Position numbers and translations under genes: made by a program. Shown in pieces: positions 37,481 through 47,100 of a DNA stretch of 64,000 nucleotides (the stretch's first letter is position 1; every line of letters begins with the position of its first letter). The DNA is from Propionibacteriaceae bacterium. GTDB taxonomy: Bacteria; Actinomycetota; Actinomycetes; Propionibacteriales; Propionibacteriaceae. The stretch lies in contig JAITVK010000032.1 in assembly GCA_031285845.1 (NCBI GenBank), positions 1 through 64,000 on the forward strand. The letters are read 5' to 3'. The notes under the pieces are model-generated. The model made no database searches. It saw nothing but the letters and a program-made list of their open reading frames with translations, and was not told the DNA's origin.

Positions 37481-39928
37481 CTATCGTTCGGTCGGAGTGG
37501 TGGCCGGTGGTGTCACCGGGGCGGCCGGCGTGGCAGTCGCCGTCGGCGTGGGCTCAGGACGGGGGCCCTGGGAGTAGAGCAGGTAGCAGGTGCCACCAAG
37601 GACCTTCTGGCATTCACCCACACCCAGGTACGATCCTGCAGCAGACGAGTCGTAGATCTGCTTCTCGGAGACGAAGAAGCCGGCCGCCTCCAGAGCAGCT
37701 CGGGCCGACGTCGGGCTCATGCCTGAAGTCGACGGTGGGGTGACTGTCTTCCCGTTCAGAACGTCTGAGCTCGGCTTGGTGAACGGAACCTCAGGCAGGT
37801 CTTGCACCGCCACATTCATGGCTGCTTGCCACATCGGTCCAGCGTCGGCTGCGCCCAGACCGTTGAGCCAGGTCCCACTCACCGGCAGCCTCAGGCTGGT
37901 CAGATCCTTGCCGTTCGGCCCGCGGGAGGCCCAAAACTCGTCCCATGCCGGATTGGAGTCGACACCGACCGTGGCCACGCCGACGATGTTCGGCGCGAAG
38001 CCGATCAACCAAGAGTCATGTCCTTCTTCTGTGGTTCCGGTCTTGCCCGACATCGCTCGGCCATCGCTGACTCCCCAACCAACCGCCGTGCCACTGGTGA
38101 AGGCCCGACCAGTCACGGCGTTGACCGCATCGGCGACTTCAGGCCGGATCACCTGCTGACAATTCCCATTCGGGGTGGGAATATCCGCGCCGTCACGATC
38201 CTTGATCGACGCGACGACCACCGGATCACACTTGACTCCGCGAGCGGCGAAAGTCGAATACGCCACTGCCATCTGCATCGGAGAGGTGTAGGCCGTGCCC
38301 AGAACGAACGACGGATAATACTGATAGTCCATCACAGTCGGCTTGCTGGAGTCACTCGGATCGGTCACGACTCCTACGTCGCGGGCCATCGAGACAGCCG
38401 CGCACATCCCGACCAGCTTCTCCAGTTGCACGTAATAGGTGTTCACGGAATTCGCCGTTCCCCCGTACATGTCCATCACACCGCTGGGCGATGTGTTACT
38501 CACCGGCCATTCCGCCGTCGGTTTCGACGGAGCCCCGTCGCAGGCCCTGAAGTCCTCATTCACTCCGAAGACCATCCGAGACTTCGCGTTGAACCTCGTG
38601 GACGGCGGAATACCCGCGTTCAGCGCAGCGGCAGCGACAAACGGTTTGAAGGTCGACCCGGCCTGGGCTCCTTCATCGATTCCATAGCCGTACGGCGCGA
38701 AGTACTGATAATCCGTCCTACCGTTGGCGTAATTCTCAATCGGACTCAGGGCGTCTGTGGCGATGTCTTGCCGGTTCTGGGCGGCGGCGATGACCCGACC
38801 GGTTCCCGGTTCCATGATCACCATCGACGCCTTCACGGGATCGCCGCCAGCGATGCGCGCGGAGATGGCGTCTTGAGTGGCGTGCTGCTTCACCGGATCG
38901 ATCGTCGTCTGAATGGAATAGCCGCCCAACCGGAGATTGCTCATCAGCGCGGCGCTGTCGGGGGTGCCCAGGTGTTCATTCTTCATCAACGTGTTCACAA
39001 CGAATTGGCACACTTGGATGTAGGCCTTGTCCTCGATGTTGGCGCAGCCGTTCTGAGCGTATTGGATCTGCGCCGGGTCGAAGCCCTCCAGCTTGGCCGC
39101 GTCGGCCTCTTCCTGGGTGATGACGCCGACCTCAGCCATTCGATTGAGGACGGTCTCACGCCGCTCAAGAGCGCCGGGCAGGTCCTCCCTCGGGTTGCGG
39201 TTCGGCGTCTGGACGATGCCGGCCAGCATCGCTGACTGGGCCAGAGTCAAGTTCGCGGCGGTCGTGTTGAAATAGTGATGAGCCGCCGCCTCGACGCCGT
39301 ACGCTCCATCGCCGTAGTAGGCGATGTTCAAGTAGTTCTCAAGGATCTGATCCTTGGTCAAGCGTTTCTCCAACGCGATCGCCATACGCATCTCGCTAAT
39401 CTTGCGAGCAGGCGTGCGCGCTTGGGCGGCGTCGATCTGAGCCTGACGCTCTTCGGCGGACAGGTCCGGGTTGCTCATGGCTTTCTCGATCAGCACCTGC
39501 TTGACGTACTGCTGAGTCAGCGTCGATCCACCGCCGCCATCGTTGCTCGTGAAATAGGTCAACACGGCTTTGACGAGGGATTTGAAGTCGAGAGCGCCAT
39601 GACTGTAGAAGCGGTCGTCTTCGATGGCGACCTGCGCCTGGCGCATGATGGGGGCGATCTGATCAAGGCTGACGAGCGTACGATACTCGTCGTAGAGCTG
39701 AACCATCGGGGAGCCGTCGGCCAAATAGATGGTGGTCGGTTCCGGCAGAGGTGGGGTCTCCAACTCGACGGGCAGCTCGGTCAATGTGGTGGAGACCAGG
39801 TTGCTGGACACCCCGACCATCGCCGCCGCTGGAATCGCCAAACCGGCGATGAGCATTCCCGCCAACACGCTGACGAGGAGAAATGTTCCCAAAGAAGACA
39901 GCTTTTTTGGGCCTGATGCACGAGCCAT
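37481..39928 (-). CDS. Class A penicillin-binding protein (PonA type) with PASTA domain
   Basis: 815 residues, bifunctional peptidoglycan polymerase. A TM lies at about 14-38; the GT51 transglycosylase has catalytic Glu103 in AIEDDRFYSHGALD and the GGSTLTQQYVK motif; the transpeptidase has the nucleophile Ser in AGSTFKPF (about 425), SVN and SGKTGT (about 630). A C-terminal PASTA-like domain (SPTSARAALEAAGFFVSE) and a Pro/Thr/Ala-rich tail follow. It polymerises and cross-links wall strands outside the membrane. The promoter is strong and leaderless, with a palindrome touching the -35 box. Confidence 0.95.
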   Translation of the reverse strand: MARASGPKKLSSLGTFLLVSVLAGMLIAGLAIPAAAMVGVSSNLVSTTLTELPVELETPPLPEPTTIYLADGSPMVQLYDEYRTLVSLDQIAPIMRQAQVAIEDDRFYSHGALDFKSLVKAVLTYFTSNDGGGGSTLTQQYVKQVLIEKAMSNPDLSAEERQAQIDAAQARTPARKISEMRMAIALEKRLTKDQILENYLNIAYYGDGAYGVEAAAHHYFNTTAANLTLAQSAMLAGIVQTPNRNPREDLPGALERRETVLNRMAEVGVITQEEADAAKLEGFDPAQIQYAQNGCANIEDKAYIQVCQFVVNTLMKNEHLGTPDSAALMSNLRLGGYSIQTTIDPVKQHATQDAISARIAGGDPVKASMVIMEPGTGRVIAAAQNRQDIATDALSPIENYANGRTDYQYFAPYGYGIDEGAQAGSTFKPFVAAAALNAGIPPSTRFNAKSRMVFGVNEDFRACDGAPSKPTAEWPVSNTSPSGVMDMYGGTANSVNTYYVQLEKLVGMCAAVSMARDVGVVTDPSDSSKPTVMDYQYYPSFVLGTAYTSPMQMAVAYSTFAARGVKCDPVVVASIKDRDGADIPTPNGNCQQVIRPEVADAVNAVTGRAFTSGTAVGWGVSDGRAMSGKTGTTEEGHDSWLIGFAPNIVGVATVGVDSNPAWDEFWASRGPNGKDLTSLRLPVSGTWLNGLGAADAGPMWQAAMNVAVQDLPEVPFTKPSSDVLNGKTVTPPSTSGMSPTSARAALEAAGFFVSEKQIYDSSAAGSYLGVGECQKVLGGTCYLLYSQGPRPEPTPTATATPAAPVTPPATTPTER

Positions 39929-39935
39929 GACGGGG

Positions 39936-39963
39936 ATTCTATCATAGCAATATAAGTTGCCAA
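39936..39963 (-). promoter_or_regulatory. Promoter of the class A PBP gene (leaderless)
   Basis: On the minus strand, TTGGCA (39963-39958), a 16-nt spacer and TAGAAT (39941-39936), then 7 nt to the ATG at 39928. AT-rich compared with its surroundings. Confidence 0.65.
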
Positions 39964-39980
39964 CTGAGAGTTTCTCAGTT
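39962..39980. promoter_or_regulatory. 19-bp palindrome abutting the PBP promoter
   Basis: AACTGAGA, GTT, TCTCAGTT: perfect 8-bp arms around 3 nt. It ends inside the -35 box, the place for an activator or repressor site. The cognate regulator is unknown. Confidence 0.55.
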
Positions 39981-40177
39981 TCTCCTGGAAATCACAACGA
40001 TTCCGGTGAGCGGGATTCGGTCTGTGGGCACTGCCTCGCTCCCCTCGCCCCCTTCGACAGCGTCCGTACGACCCTGGATTCTCAGCCCAAGGCCCATCGG
40101 GCGTACGACAGCGATCGCCCAGCCAGACCACAGTGATCGGGCCTGGGCCGAAAGGACCCAGACCCGACGCGTGACAC

Positions 40178-41017
40178 TCAGGACGCCGTTGCACTCGGTT
40201 CTGGCGTCGCCGACGGCGCCGATCCCGAACCGTCCAACCACTGTGGATTAGCCGGTTGACCCTCAGTGAAACCGCACTCACTGAAGCCGTACATGCTCAG
40301 GCGCTCTTTGCCAGCCGCGACCGCGTCGGCCACTGTTCCGGCCACGACCGGGTTCTGATCGGCGTCGCCGCGCGCCAAGGCCGCGATCGTGGAGCCGGTG
40401 GCAGGATCCTCGGCGCACAAGTGGTAGACCGACCCGTTTTTGACCCAATAGACCTGGTCAGATCCGGTGTACGCCTTGACGATCGCCTCCTGCTCGGTCA
40501 TCTGTTCCTGCGACGGCGGGGCGTAGTCGATGCTGGCCGCGCCCACGGCGAGCATCGCGATGATGCCGATGGCGCCGGCGATGCCCTTCTGTTTGCCATC
40601 CATGTCCTTGTTCATGAAGATGAGAATGATCAGCGGCAGAAAAGCGACGATGGTGATGATGGCGCCCAACTGGTTCTGAACGAAGAATCTGATCGGGTCC
40701 TTCTCCGAGGCCGGATCCAACCGATTCGACTTCTTCCACAGCATCGAGCCGCCGAGCGCGAAAGCGCCGATGACGACGATGGCCACGATCAGCCAGACCA
40801 TGAAGCCATTGAGCTCGGTGTGCTTCAGCAGCCAGAAGATCGCAAAGGCTTCGATGCCGATCGCGACCACCCACAGGCCGATGGCGATCAGTCGGAACGT
40901 CAGCGCCTGCCGCTTCGCCTCGGGTGAAGCGGTGAACGTCGGCCGGGGCGCGCCTCCGGACTGGCCGGACGACGACCTGGCCGTCGGGGTGGCTGAGACA
41001 ATTTTCTTGGTCGCCAT
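40178..41017 (-). CDS. Conserved actinobacterial membrane protein of unknown function
   Basis: 279 residues. There are four hydrophobic segments: about 41-63 (FRLIAIGLWVVAIGIEAFAI), 73-93, 118-136 (GAIITIVAFLPLIILIF) and 146-162. A soluble C-terminal part rich in polar residues contains two Cys (HLCAED, SECGFTEGQ) that could form a disulfide outside the membrane, and a Pro/Ser/Ala tail. The N-terminal about 35 residues are Ser/Thr/Ala-rich. AGGAGG lies 6 nt before the ATG. No catalytic motif is seen. Confidence 0.75.
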   Translation of the reverse strand: MATKKIVSATPTARSSSGQSGGAPRPTFTASPEAKRQALTFRLIAIGLWVVAIGIEAFAIFWLLKHTELNGFMVWLIVAIVVIGAFALGGSMLWKKSNRLDPASEKDPIRFFVQNQLGAIITIVAFLPLIILIFMNKDMDGKQKGIAGAIGIIAMLAVGAASIDYAPPSQEQMTEQEAIVKAYTGSDQVYWVKNGSVYHLCAEDPATGSTIAALARGDADQNPVVAGTVADAVAAGKERLSMYGFSECGFTEGQPANPQWLDGSGSAPSATPEPSATAS

Positions 41018-41620
41018 GGTTTCCTCCTCATAGATCGCGACACGAACGCGATTCCATGGAGGTCTTGTGCCTTGTCACCATGTGATAGCGCTCTGAGGAC
41101 AGTCTAGGGCCAATCATGTCGATGCCGCATCGACATTTCGATGTGATCAGAGCTACAGCATGGCGCAGCCTGACGGACATCGTCGAATGCAACGATTTGG
41201 CCACCACAACGATGCACAGTGACATTTCGGCGATAGTTCCGAGTTCCTCACCCGTACACTTGAAGAAGCTCCTCTGAACGCCTTCGACGTTGAGTTCCCG
41301 GTTTTGGGGCGTGCGGCATCCGCGGGCTCGATCCAAGGATCGGATCTCGTTGCGGTCGACGCCGACAAGCGTGGGGGACATGACCGGTCCACTTCAGACA
41401 ACGTTCGATGGCCATCGGGCGTACGGGGACTGACGCGGGTCGGCCATACGTATCCCTCTCCCACGGGGAACTGGGAGGGTCACGACGAGATCCCAACGTC
41501 TGGTGATCACCGTCTTGGCCCTCCCAGCTTCCAAACAGCGATCAGCTGGGTTCAAGCCGAGCGTGGTCGACTTGACTGAATTCCCTTGGGCCAAAGGCAG
41601 GCGTCTCGCCTTGCCAGAGC
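41018..41620. other. 600-bp divergent intergenic region
   Basis: No gene is recognised. It includes a 21-bp palindrome at 41117-41137 (ATGTCGATG, CCG, CATCGACAT) and a possible -10 (TAGACT on the minus strand, 41107-41102) for the membrane protein gene. The remainder shows no motif I can name and may be decayed coding sequence. Confidence 0.45.
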
Positions 41621-41636
41621 ATACCCCCCTGGGTAT
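41621..41636. promoter_or_regulatory. CsoR/CstR-like operator over the thioredoxin promoter
   Basis: ATACCC, CCCT, GGGTAT is a perfect inverted repeat of the type bound by CsoR-family repressors (copper-sensing CsoR and persulfide-sensing CstR bind ATACCCC...GGGGTAT-like sites). Its right arm overlaps the TATAAT -10 box, so binding would block transcription. No CsoR-family gene is in this window. Confidence 0.6.
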
Positions 41637-41639
41637 AAT
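41634..41639 (+). promoter_or_regulatory. -10 box TATAAT, leaderless thioredoxin gene
   Basis: A perfect consensus -10 ends 7 nt before the ATG at 41647. There is no ribosome site. Confidence 0.65.
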
Positions 41640-41646
41640 ATGTGAT

Positions 41647-42114
41647 ATGTCAACATTGCCAGTCACCAAAGACAACTTCGACACTCTCACCTCACAGCCT
41701 GGAATCGTCTTCCTCGACTTCTGGGCGGCCTGGTGCCAGCCGTGCCGAATGTTCAAGCCGATCTATGAGAAGGCGTCTGAGACCAACCCGGACATCACCT
41801 TCGGCTCGATCGACGTCGAAGCTGATCCTGAGTTGCAGGCCCGCTTCGGATTCACCGCCATCCCGACCCTCATGGTCTACCGCGACGGCATCCCGATCTT
41901 CGCTCAGCCTGGCGCGTTGCGGGCTCCGGAGTTCGCCACCGTCATCCAGGCGGTCCGTGACGTCGACATGGCCAAGGTTCGCGCCGAGCTCGATCGGTTG
42001 GCCGACACGAGCGAAGCCGAAGAGATCGAAGATTTGGAAGAGATCGCCGGACTTGAGGACGCCATGGAGTACGACGCCGCCCCCGAATCAGACTCGGCCA
42101 AACCGTCGGCCTGA
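41647..42114 (+). CDS. Thioredoxin-domain protein with acidic C-terminal tail
   Basis: 155 residues. The thioredoxin fold fills about 1-108, with the active site WCQPC (Cys30 and Cys33) and the cis-Pro in TAIPTLMVYRDG. A Glu/Asp-rich tail of about 45 residues (SEAEEIEDLEEIAGLEDAMEYD) is unusual for a thioredoxin. It should reduce protein disulfides or persulfides in the cytoplasm. The start at 41647 is fixed by the TATAAT 7 nt upstream; the longer open frame has no similarity. The operator suggests induction by copper or reactive sulfur. Confidence 0.88.
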   Translation: MSTLPVTKDNFDTLTSQPGIVFLDFWAAWCQPCRMFKPIYEKASETNPDITFGSIDVEADPELQARFGFTAIPTLMVYRDGIPIFAQPGALRAPEFATVIQAVRDVDMAKVRAELDRLADTSEAEEIEDLEEIAGLEDAMEYDAAPESDSAKPSA

Positions 42115-42122
42115 CACCCGAC

Positions 42123-42141
42123 GTCAGACAGTCGGTCTGAC
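42123..42141 (+). terminator. Short hairpin after the thioredoxin gene
   Basis: GTCAGAC, AGTCG, GTCTGAC: a 7-bp stem with a 5-nt loop starting 9 nt after the stop. No U-run. Confidence 0.45.
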
Positions 42142-42349
42142 CTGACGCCGCCCACGCCAGTCGTGGACGCGACCAGGTCTCGTCCGACACGCTGGATCAC
42201 CGCGCCTCGGCTCGTGCGAGCCTGGGGCGATCATGATTACAATAGGCTTTGTCACTGCGTTCTGGTTCATCCAGAACACCTCGGCGCTTCCGTGTCATCA
42301 TGGGCGATCCTCCCTCGCTCAAATGCACACAGGCGTGGCCGACAGTGCC

Positions 42350-42391
42350 AGTACGTCGGTGGACCCCCTCCCAAAGCTCCGCCGACGTACT
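42350..42391 (+). other. 13-bp hairpin upstream of the nifJ operon
   Basis: AGTACGTCGGTGG (42350-42362) pairs with CCGCCGACGTACT (42379-42391) with one G-U. It lies about 100 bp upstream of the -10 box, so it is not in the leader; it could be a terminator or a regulator site. The rest of the 417-bp gap shows nothing else clear. Confidence 0.45.
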
Positions 42392-42490
42392 GCCATTTGG
42401 GGACCACACGGTCGACATACAAACTATCATGGAAATATCATCGGCGCTAGACAAGGGACCATCATTGGGCGGTCACAGTTCGCAATGGCG

Positions 42491-42496
42491 TAAGAT
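42491..42496 (+). promoter_or_regulatory. -10 box TAAGAT of the GltD-like/nifJ operon
   Basis: TAAGAT lies 35 nt before ATG 42532, which has its own GGGAGGA ribosome site, so this message has a leader. No clear -35. Confidence 0.45.
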
Positions 42497-42531
42497 GAGA
42501 AATCCTCAAAGCACCATCAGGGAGGATTGGT

Positions 42532-44160
42532 ATGGCCGATACCCGAGACATCACTGCACTACCCGATTTAGCCTCAACCGCCGGACGTGTTGGTCCAGTC
42601 AGAACCAGGATGCCCGTCTACGTGGACTTGCTTCCGCCGTGCAACAATGCGTGCCCGGCTGGAGAAAACATCCAGGAATATCTCAGGCTCGTCAAGGAGG
42701 GCAAACCCCAAGAGGCCTGGACCGAGCTGGTTCGCAACAACCCCTTCCCCGCGATCCACGGACGTGTCTGCTACCACCCGTGTGAAGGCGCCTGCAACCG
42801 GGGCTGTCTCGACGAGGCGATCTCGATCCACGGCGTCGAGCGCTACCTAGGAGACATGGCGTTGGATCAGGGCTGGGCCTTCCCCAAACCTGAGCATGAG
42901 ACGGGTTTCCGCGTGATGGTCATCGGGGCAGGGCCCGCGGGCCTGAGTTGCGCCTATCACCTGGCCCGACTGGGCCACACTGTCGAAGTCCGCGATGGCG
43001 GCGATCTGCCCGGCGGCATGATGCGCTACGGCATCCCCGAATACCGCCTGCCGCGCGACGTGCTCGACGCTGAGATCCAACGCCTACGCGACCTCGGCGT
43101 CACTTTCGTCCAGAACTCGTGGGTGAAAGACCTGCTCAAAGAACAAGCCGAAGGCAACTTCCACGCCGTGTTCGTCGCCATCGGCGCCGGACTGAGCAAA
43201 CGCGTCGAAATCCCGTCGATGGACGCTTCCCGCATGATCGACGCTGTCAGCTTCTTGAAAGACGTCGCTGAAGGCGAACGTCCCAAGATCGGGCGTCGAG
43301 TCGCCGTCTACGGCGGCGGCAACACCGCCATGGACGCCGCCCGTGTCGCCCGTCGTCTCGGCGCTGAAGAGTCGATCGTCATCTACCGGCGGACGGAAGA
43401 GCAGATGCCGGCCCACGCCGAAGAGCGCGAAGAAGCCCAGCGTGAGGGTGTGGAAATGCACTGGCTGCGCACCATCTCCGAAGTCGAATCCGGCGGTGAC
43501 GTCCAAGTCGAGATCATGAAACTCGACGACAAGGGTCGCGCTGTGGGAACGGGCAAATTCGAGACGCTGAAAGCTGACACGGTCATCTTGGCTGTGGGGC
43601 AGGAGACCGACTCAAACTTCTTGCGTCGCATCCCCGGAATGCGCTTCGACAACGACGTGGTCCATGTCGATCCGAAGACCCTGATGACCGACGTGCCCGG
43701 TATTTTCGCCGGTGGCGACGCCGTGCCGTCGGAGCGTACCGTCACCATCGGGGTCGGCCATGGCAAACGGGCCGCCCGGATGATCGACACGTGGCTGTAT
43801 TCGCGTCACCCTGGCCCGAAGACGAACAACCCGGTGGTCGAATTCGACATGCTCCATCTGTGGTATTTCGGCGATCACGAGCGCCGGATGCAATCCGAGC
43901 TCGATGTGGCCGACCGCGAAGGGTTCACCGAGATCGTACGAGGATTGTCACCCGAGGAAGCCAAGTTCGAAGCCGTACGATGCCTGAGCTGCGGCAACTG
44001 CATCGAATGCGACGGCTGTTTGGGGGCCTGCCCCGAAGACGCGGTCATCAAACTCGGCAAAGGCTACCGTTACCGCTACGACTACGAGAAATGCACCGGT
44101 TGCGCTGCCTGCTACGAGCAATGTCCTGTCCACGCCATCGAGATGATTCCGGAGCACTGA
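42532..44160 (+). CDS. GltD-like FAD/NAD(P) oxidoreductase with C-terminal ferredoxin domain
   Basis: 542 residues. The N-terminal Cys-rich domain (CNNACPAGENIQEYL, CYHPCEGACNRGCLD) binds [4Fe-4S]. An FAD site (GAGPAGLSCAYHLARLG, about 127) and an NAD(P) site (GGGNTAMDAARVARRLG, about 263) follow, then a two-cluster ferredoxin domain at about 480-540 (CLSCGNCIECDGC, CTGCAACYEQCP). This is the glutamate-synthase small-subunit fold without a large subunit nearby. One nucleotide separates its stop from nifJ, so it probably passes electrons between pyruvate-reduced ferredoxin and NAD(P). Direction and cofactor are inferred. Confidence 0.9.
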   Translation: MADTRDITALPDLASTAGRVGPVRTRMPVYVDLLPPCNNACPAGENIQEYLRLVKEGKPQEAWTELVRNNPFPAIHGRVCYHPCEGACNRGCLDEAISIHGVERYLGDMALDQGWAFPKPEHETGFRVMVIGAGPAGLSCAYHLARLGHTVEVRDGGDLPGGMMRYGIPEYRLPRDVLDAEIQRLRDLGVTFVQNSWVKDLLKEQAEGNFHAVFVAIGAGLSKRVEIPSMDASRMIDAVSFLKDVAEGERPKIGRRVAVYGGGNTAMDAARVARRLGAEESIVIYRRTEEQMPAHAEEREEAQREGVEMHWLRTISEVESGGDVQVEIMKLDDKGRAVGTGKFETLKADTVILAVGQETDSNFLRRIPGMRFDNDVVHVDPKTLMTDVPGIFAGGDAVPSERTVTIGVGHGKRAARMIDTWLYSRHPGPKTNNPVVEFDMLHLWYFGDHERRMQSELDVADREGFTEIVRGLSPEEAKFEAVRCLSCGNCIECDGCLGACPEDAVIKLGKGYRYRYDYEKCTGCAACYEQCPVHAIEMIPEH

Positions 44161-44161
44161 C

Positions 44162-47100
44162 ATGACTGACGACGCTCACACCACCACGAAGCACTCCGAC
44201 ACGAAAGGACGCCAACCGGTGACCTCCACGCCCACCATCAGCGCAGGAACCCGCGGCATCATCGACGGGAACGAAGCGGCGGCCTCCGTGGCCTACCGCT
44301 GCAACGAGCTGTGTTCGATCTACCCGATCACCCCCAGCTCCACGATGGCCGAACTCGCCGACGAATGGTCGGCCCACAAGAAGATGAACATCTTCGGAAC
44401 GGTCCCCACCGTCATCGAGATGCAGTCCGAAGGTGGCGCGGCCGGTGCGATGCACGGCGCTCTGCAAGGCGGCGCGCTGTCGACCACCTTCACCGCGTCA
44501 CAGGGATTGCTGTTGATGATCCCGAACATGTACAAGATCGCCGGCGAGTTGACCTCGACCGTCTTCCACGTCGCCGCCCGGTCGCTGGCCGCACAAGGTC
44601 TGTCGATCTTCGGCGACCACCCAGACGTCATGGCCGTACGCCAGACTGGCTTCGCGCTGCTCAGCTCGGCGTCGGTCCAAGAAGCTCACGACTTCGCGTT
44701 GATCAGCCAAGTGGCGACCATGGAGTCACGAGTGCCGTTCCTGCACTTCTTCGACGGCTTCCGCACCTCCCATGAGATCAACACCTTGTCGATGTTGTCC
44801 GACGACGACCTGCGGACCATGGTCCCAGTGGAGTTGGTCCGAGCTCATCGTGATCGCGCGCTCAGCCCTGAGCATCCGTACATCCGCGGCACCGCGCAAA
44901 ACCCGGACACTTACTTCCAAGGCCGCGAGACAGTCAACACCTACTACGACGCGGTCCCTGGCATCGTCACCGACGTGATGGAACGATTCGCGAAACTGAC
45001 TGGTCGGAAGTACGGTCTGGTCGAATATCATGGCGCGCCCGACGCGCAGTCGGTCATCGTCATCATGGGCTCGGGCAGTGAAGTCGTCCGGCAGACCGTC
45101 GATCATCTGAACGCGAAAGGCGCCAAGCTCGGCGTCGTCACCGTCCGACTGTTCCGCCCCTGGCCGGCCGCCGAATTGGTCGCCGCCCTGCCTGACACCG
45201 TGCGTACGATCGCGGTGTTGGATCGGACCAAAGAGCCCGGCTCGAATGGCGAACCGCTGTTCCTCGACGTCCTGTCGTCACTCGGCGAGGCGTTCACCCG
45301 GGGAACATTGGCCACGATGCCGAAAGTCATCGGCGGGCGCTATGGCCTCAGCTCGAAAGAGTTCACCCCAGGCATGGTCCAAGGCATCTTCGCCGAGATG
45401 GCCAAATCCGATCCGAAGCCACGGTTCACCGTCGGGATCAACGACGATGTCACCAACCTCAGCCTCGACTATGACAAGGACTTGGACATCGAAGACCCCG
45501 CCACCACGCGGGCGGTCTTCTACGGTCTGGGCTCCGACGGAACCGTCGGCGCGAACAAGAACTCGATCAAGATCCTCGGATCGACCACTCCTGAAGGACG
45601 CGACCAACCGTTCTACGCGCAGGGCTACTTCGTCTACGATTCGAAGAAATCCGGGTCGCGGACGGTGTCGCACTTGAGATTCGGGCCCGACCCGATCCAA
45701 GCGCCCTACCTGATCAGCAAGGCCGATTTCATCGGCTGTCACCAATGGTCGGTTCTGGAACGAGTCGACGTTTTGGCGTACGCGCGCAAAGGCACAGTCC
45801 TGCTCGTCAACTCGCCGCATCCGGCTGACCAGGTGTTCGACGCGATGCCCGAACCGATGCAGCGCAAGATCATCGACTTGGGTATCCAGGTCTACGCCAT
45901 CGACGCCAACGAGGTGGCCCGGGCCGCAGGGCTCGGCGGGCGGACCAACACCGTCTTGCAGACCTGCTTCTTCGCCATCTCCGGGGTTCTGCCCCGCGAC
46001 GCCGCCATCACTGCGATCAAAAACTCGATCACGAAGACGTACGGCAAGAAGAGCCAAGAGATCGTCGACAAGAACCATACGGCCGTCGATCACGCGCTGA
46101 CCAAACTGCATCAAGTCGAGGTGCCCGCCGCTCCGGTGGCCACCCACGGGTTTATCCCACCGGTTCCGGCCGACGCGCCACAATTCGTCCAATCGGTCAC
46201 CGCCAAGATGATCATCGACGAAGGCGACCTGCTGCCCGTGTCAGCACTGCCGGTCGACGGGTCGTACCCTCCAGGCACGACCCGCTATGAGAAGCGCAAC
46301 ATCTCCGACATCGTCGCCCAATGGGATCCGACCGAATGCATCCAATGCGGCAACTGCGCGTTCGTCTGCCCGCATGCCGTCATTCGGGCGAAGTACTATC
46401 CGAACAGTGCGTTGGACGGCGCGCCGGAAGGCTTCCAGCACGCGAGGCTGAACGCCGCCGGAGTTCCTGAAGGATCGTTCACCTTGCAGGTGTTCGCTGA
46501 AGACTGCACCGGTTGTGGACTGTGCGTCGAAGCTTGCCCGGTCAAGCCGCTGCGTCAACCCAACCGCAAAGCGATCAACCTCCAGCCGATGCCCGACAAG
46601 ACTGATGCCAGGGCCAACGTCGACTTCTTCCAGTCGCTGCCCTACAACGACCGGTCGCGGCTCGACTTCGGCACGGTCCGCGGCGCACAGTACCTCGAAC
46701 CACTGTTCGAGTTCTCGGGCGCCTGCTCCGGCTGCGGCGAGACTCCATACCTGAAGCTGCTGTCCCAACTGTTCGGTGATCGGGCGACTGTGGCCAACGC
46801 CACCGGCTGTTCGTCGATCTACGGCGGCAACCTGCCGACCACCCCGTGGGCGCGCAACTCCCAGGGGCGCGGACCCGCCTGGTCGAACTCGTTGTTCGAA
46901 GACAACGCCGAATTCGGTCTGGGGCTTCGCCTCGCCGCTGACCTTCAAGCCGATTTGGCTCGCCAGCGTCTCGAAGGGCTGCGTGACGAAGTCGGTTCCT
47001 CGATCGTCGACGAGATCCTCAACGGCGGACAACAGTACGAATCGGATCTGCGGCGTCAATTCGCTCGCATCGAATCGCTGAAAGCCACACTGGACAATCT

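Noticed and set aside
42115..42531. Small genes between thioredoxin and the GltD-like gene
   Set aside because: Short frames overlap each other in several phases and none has motifs or a ribosome site.
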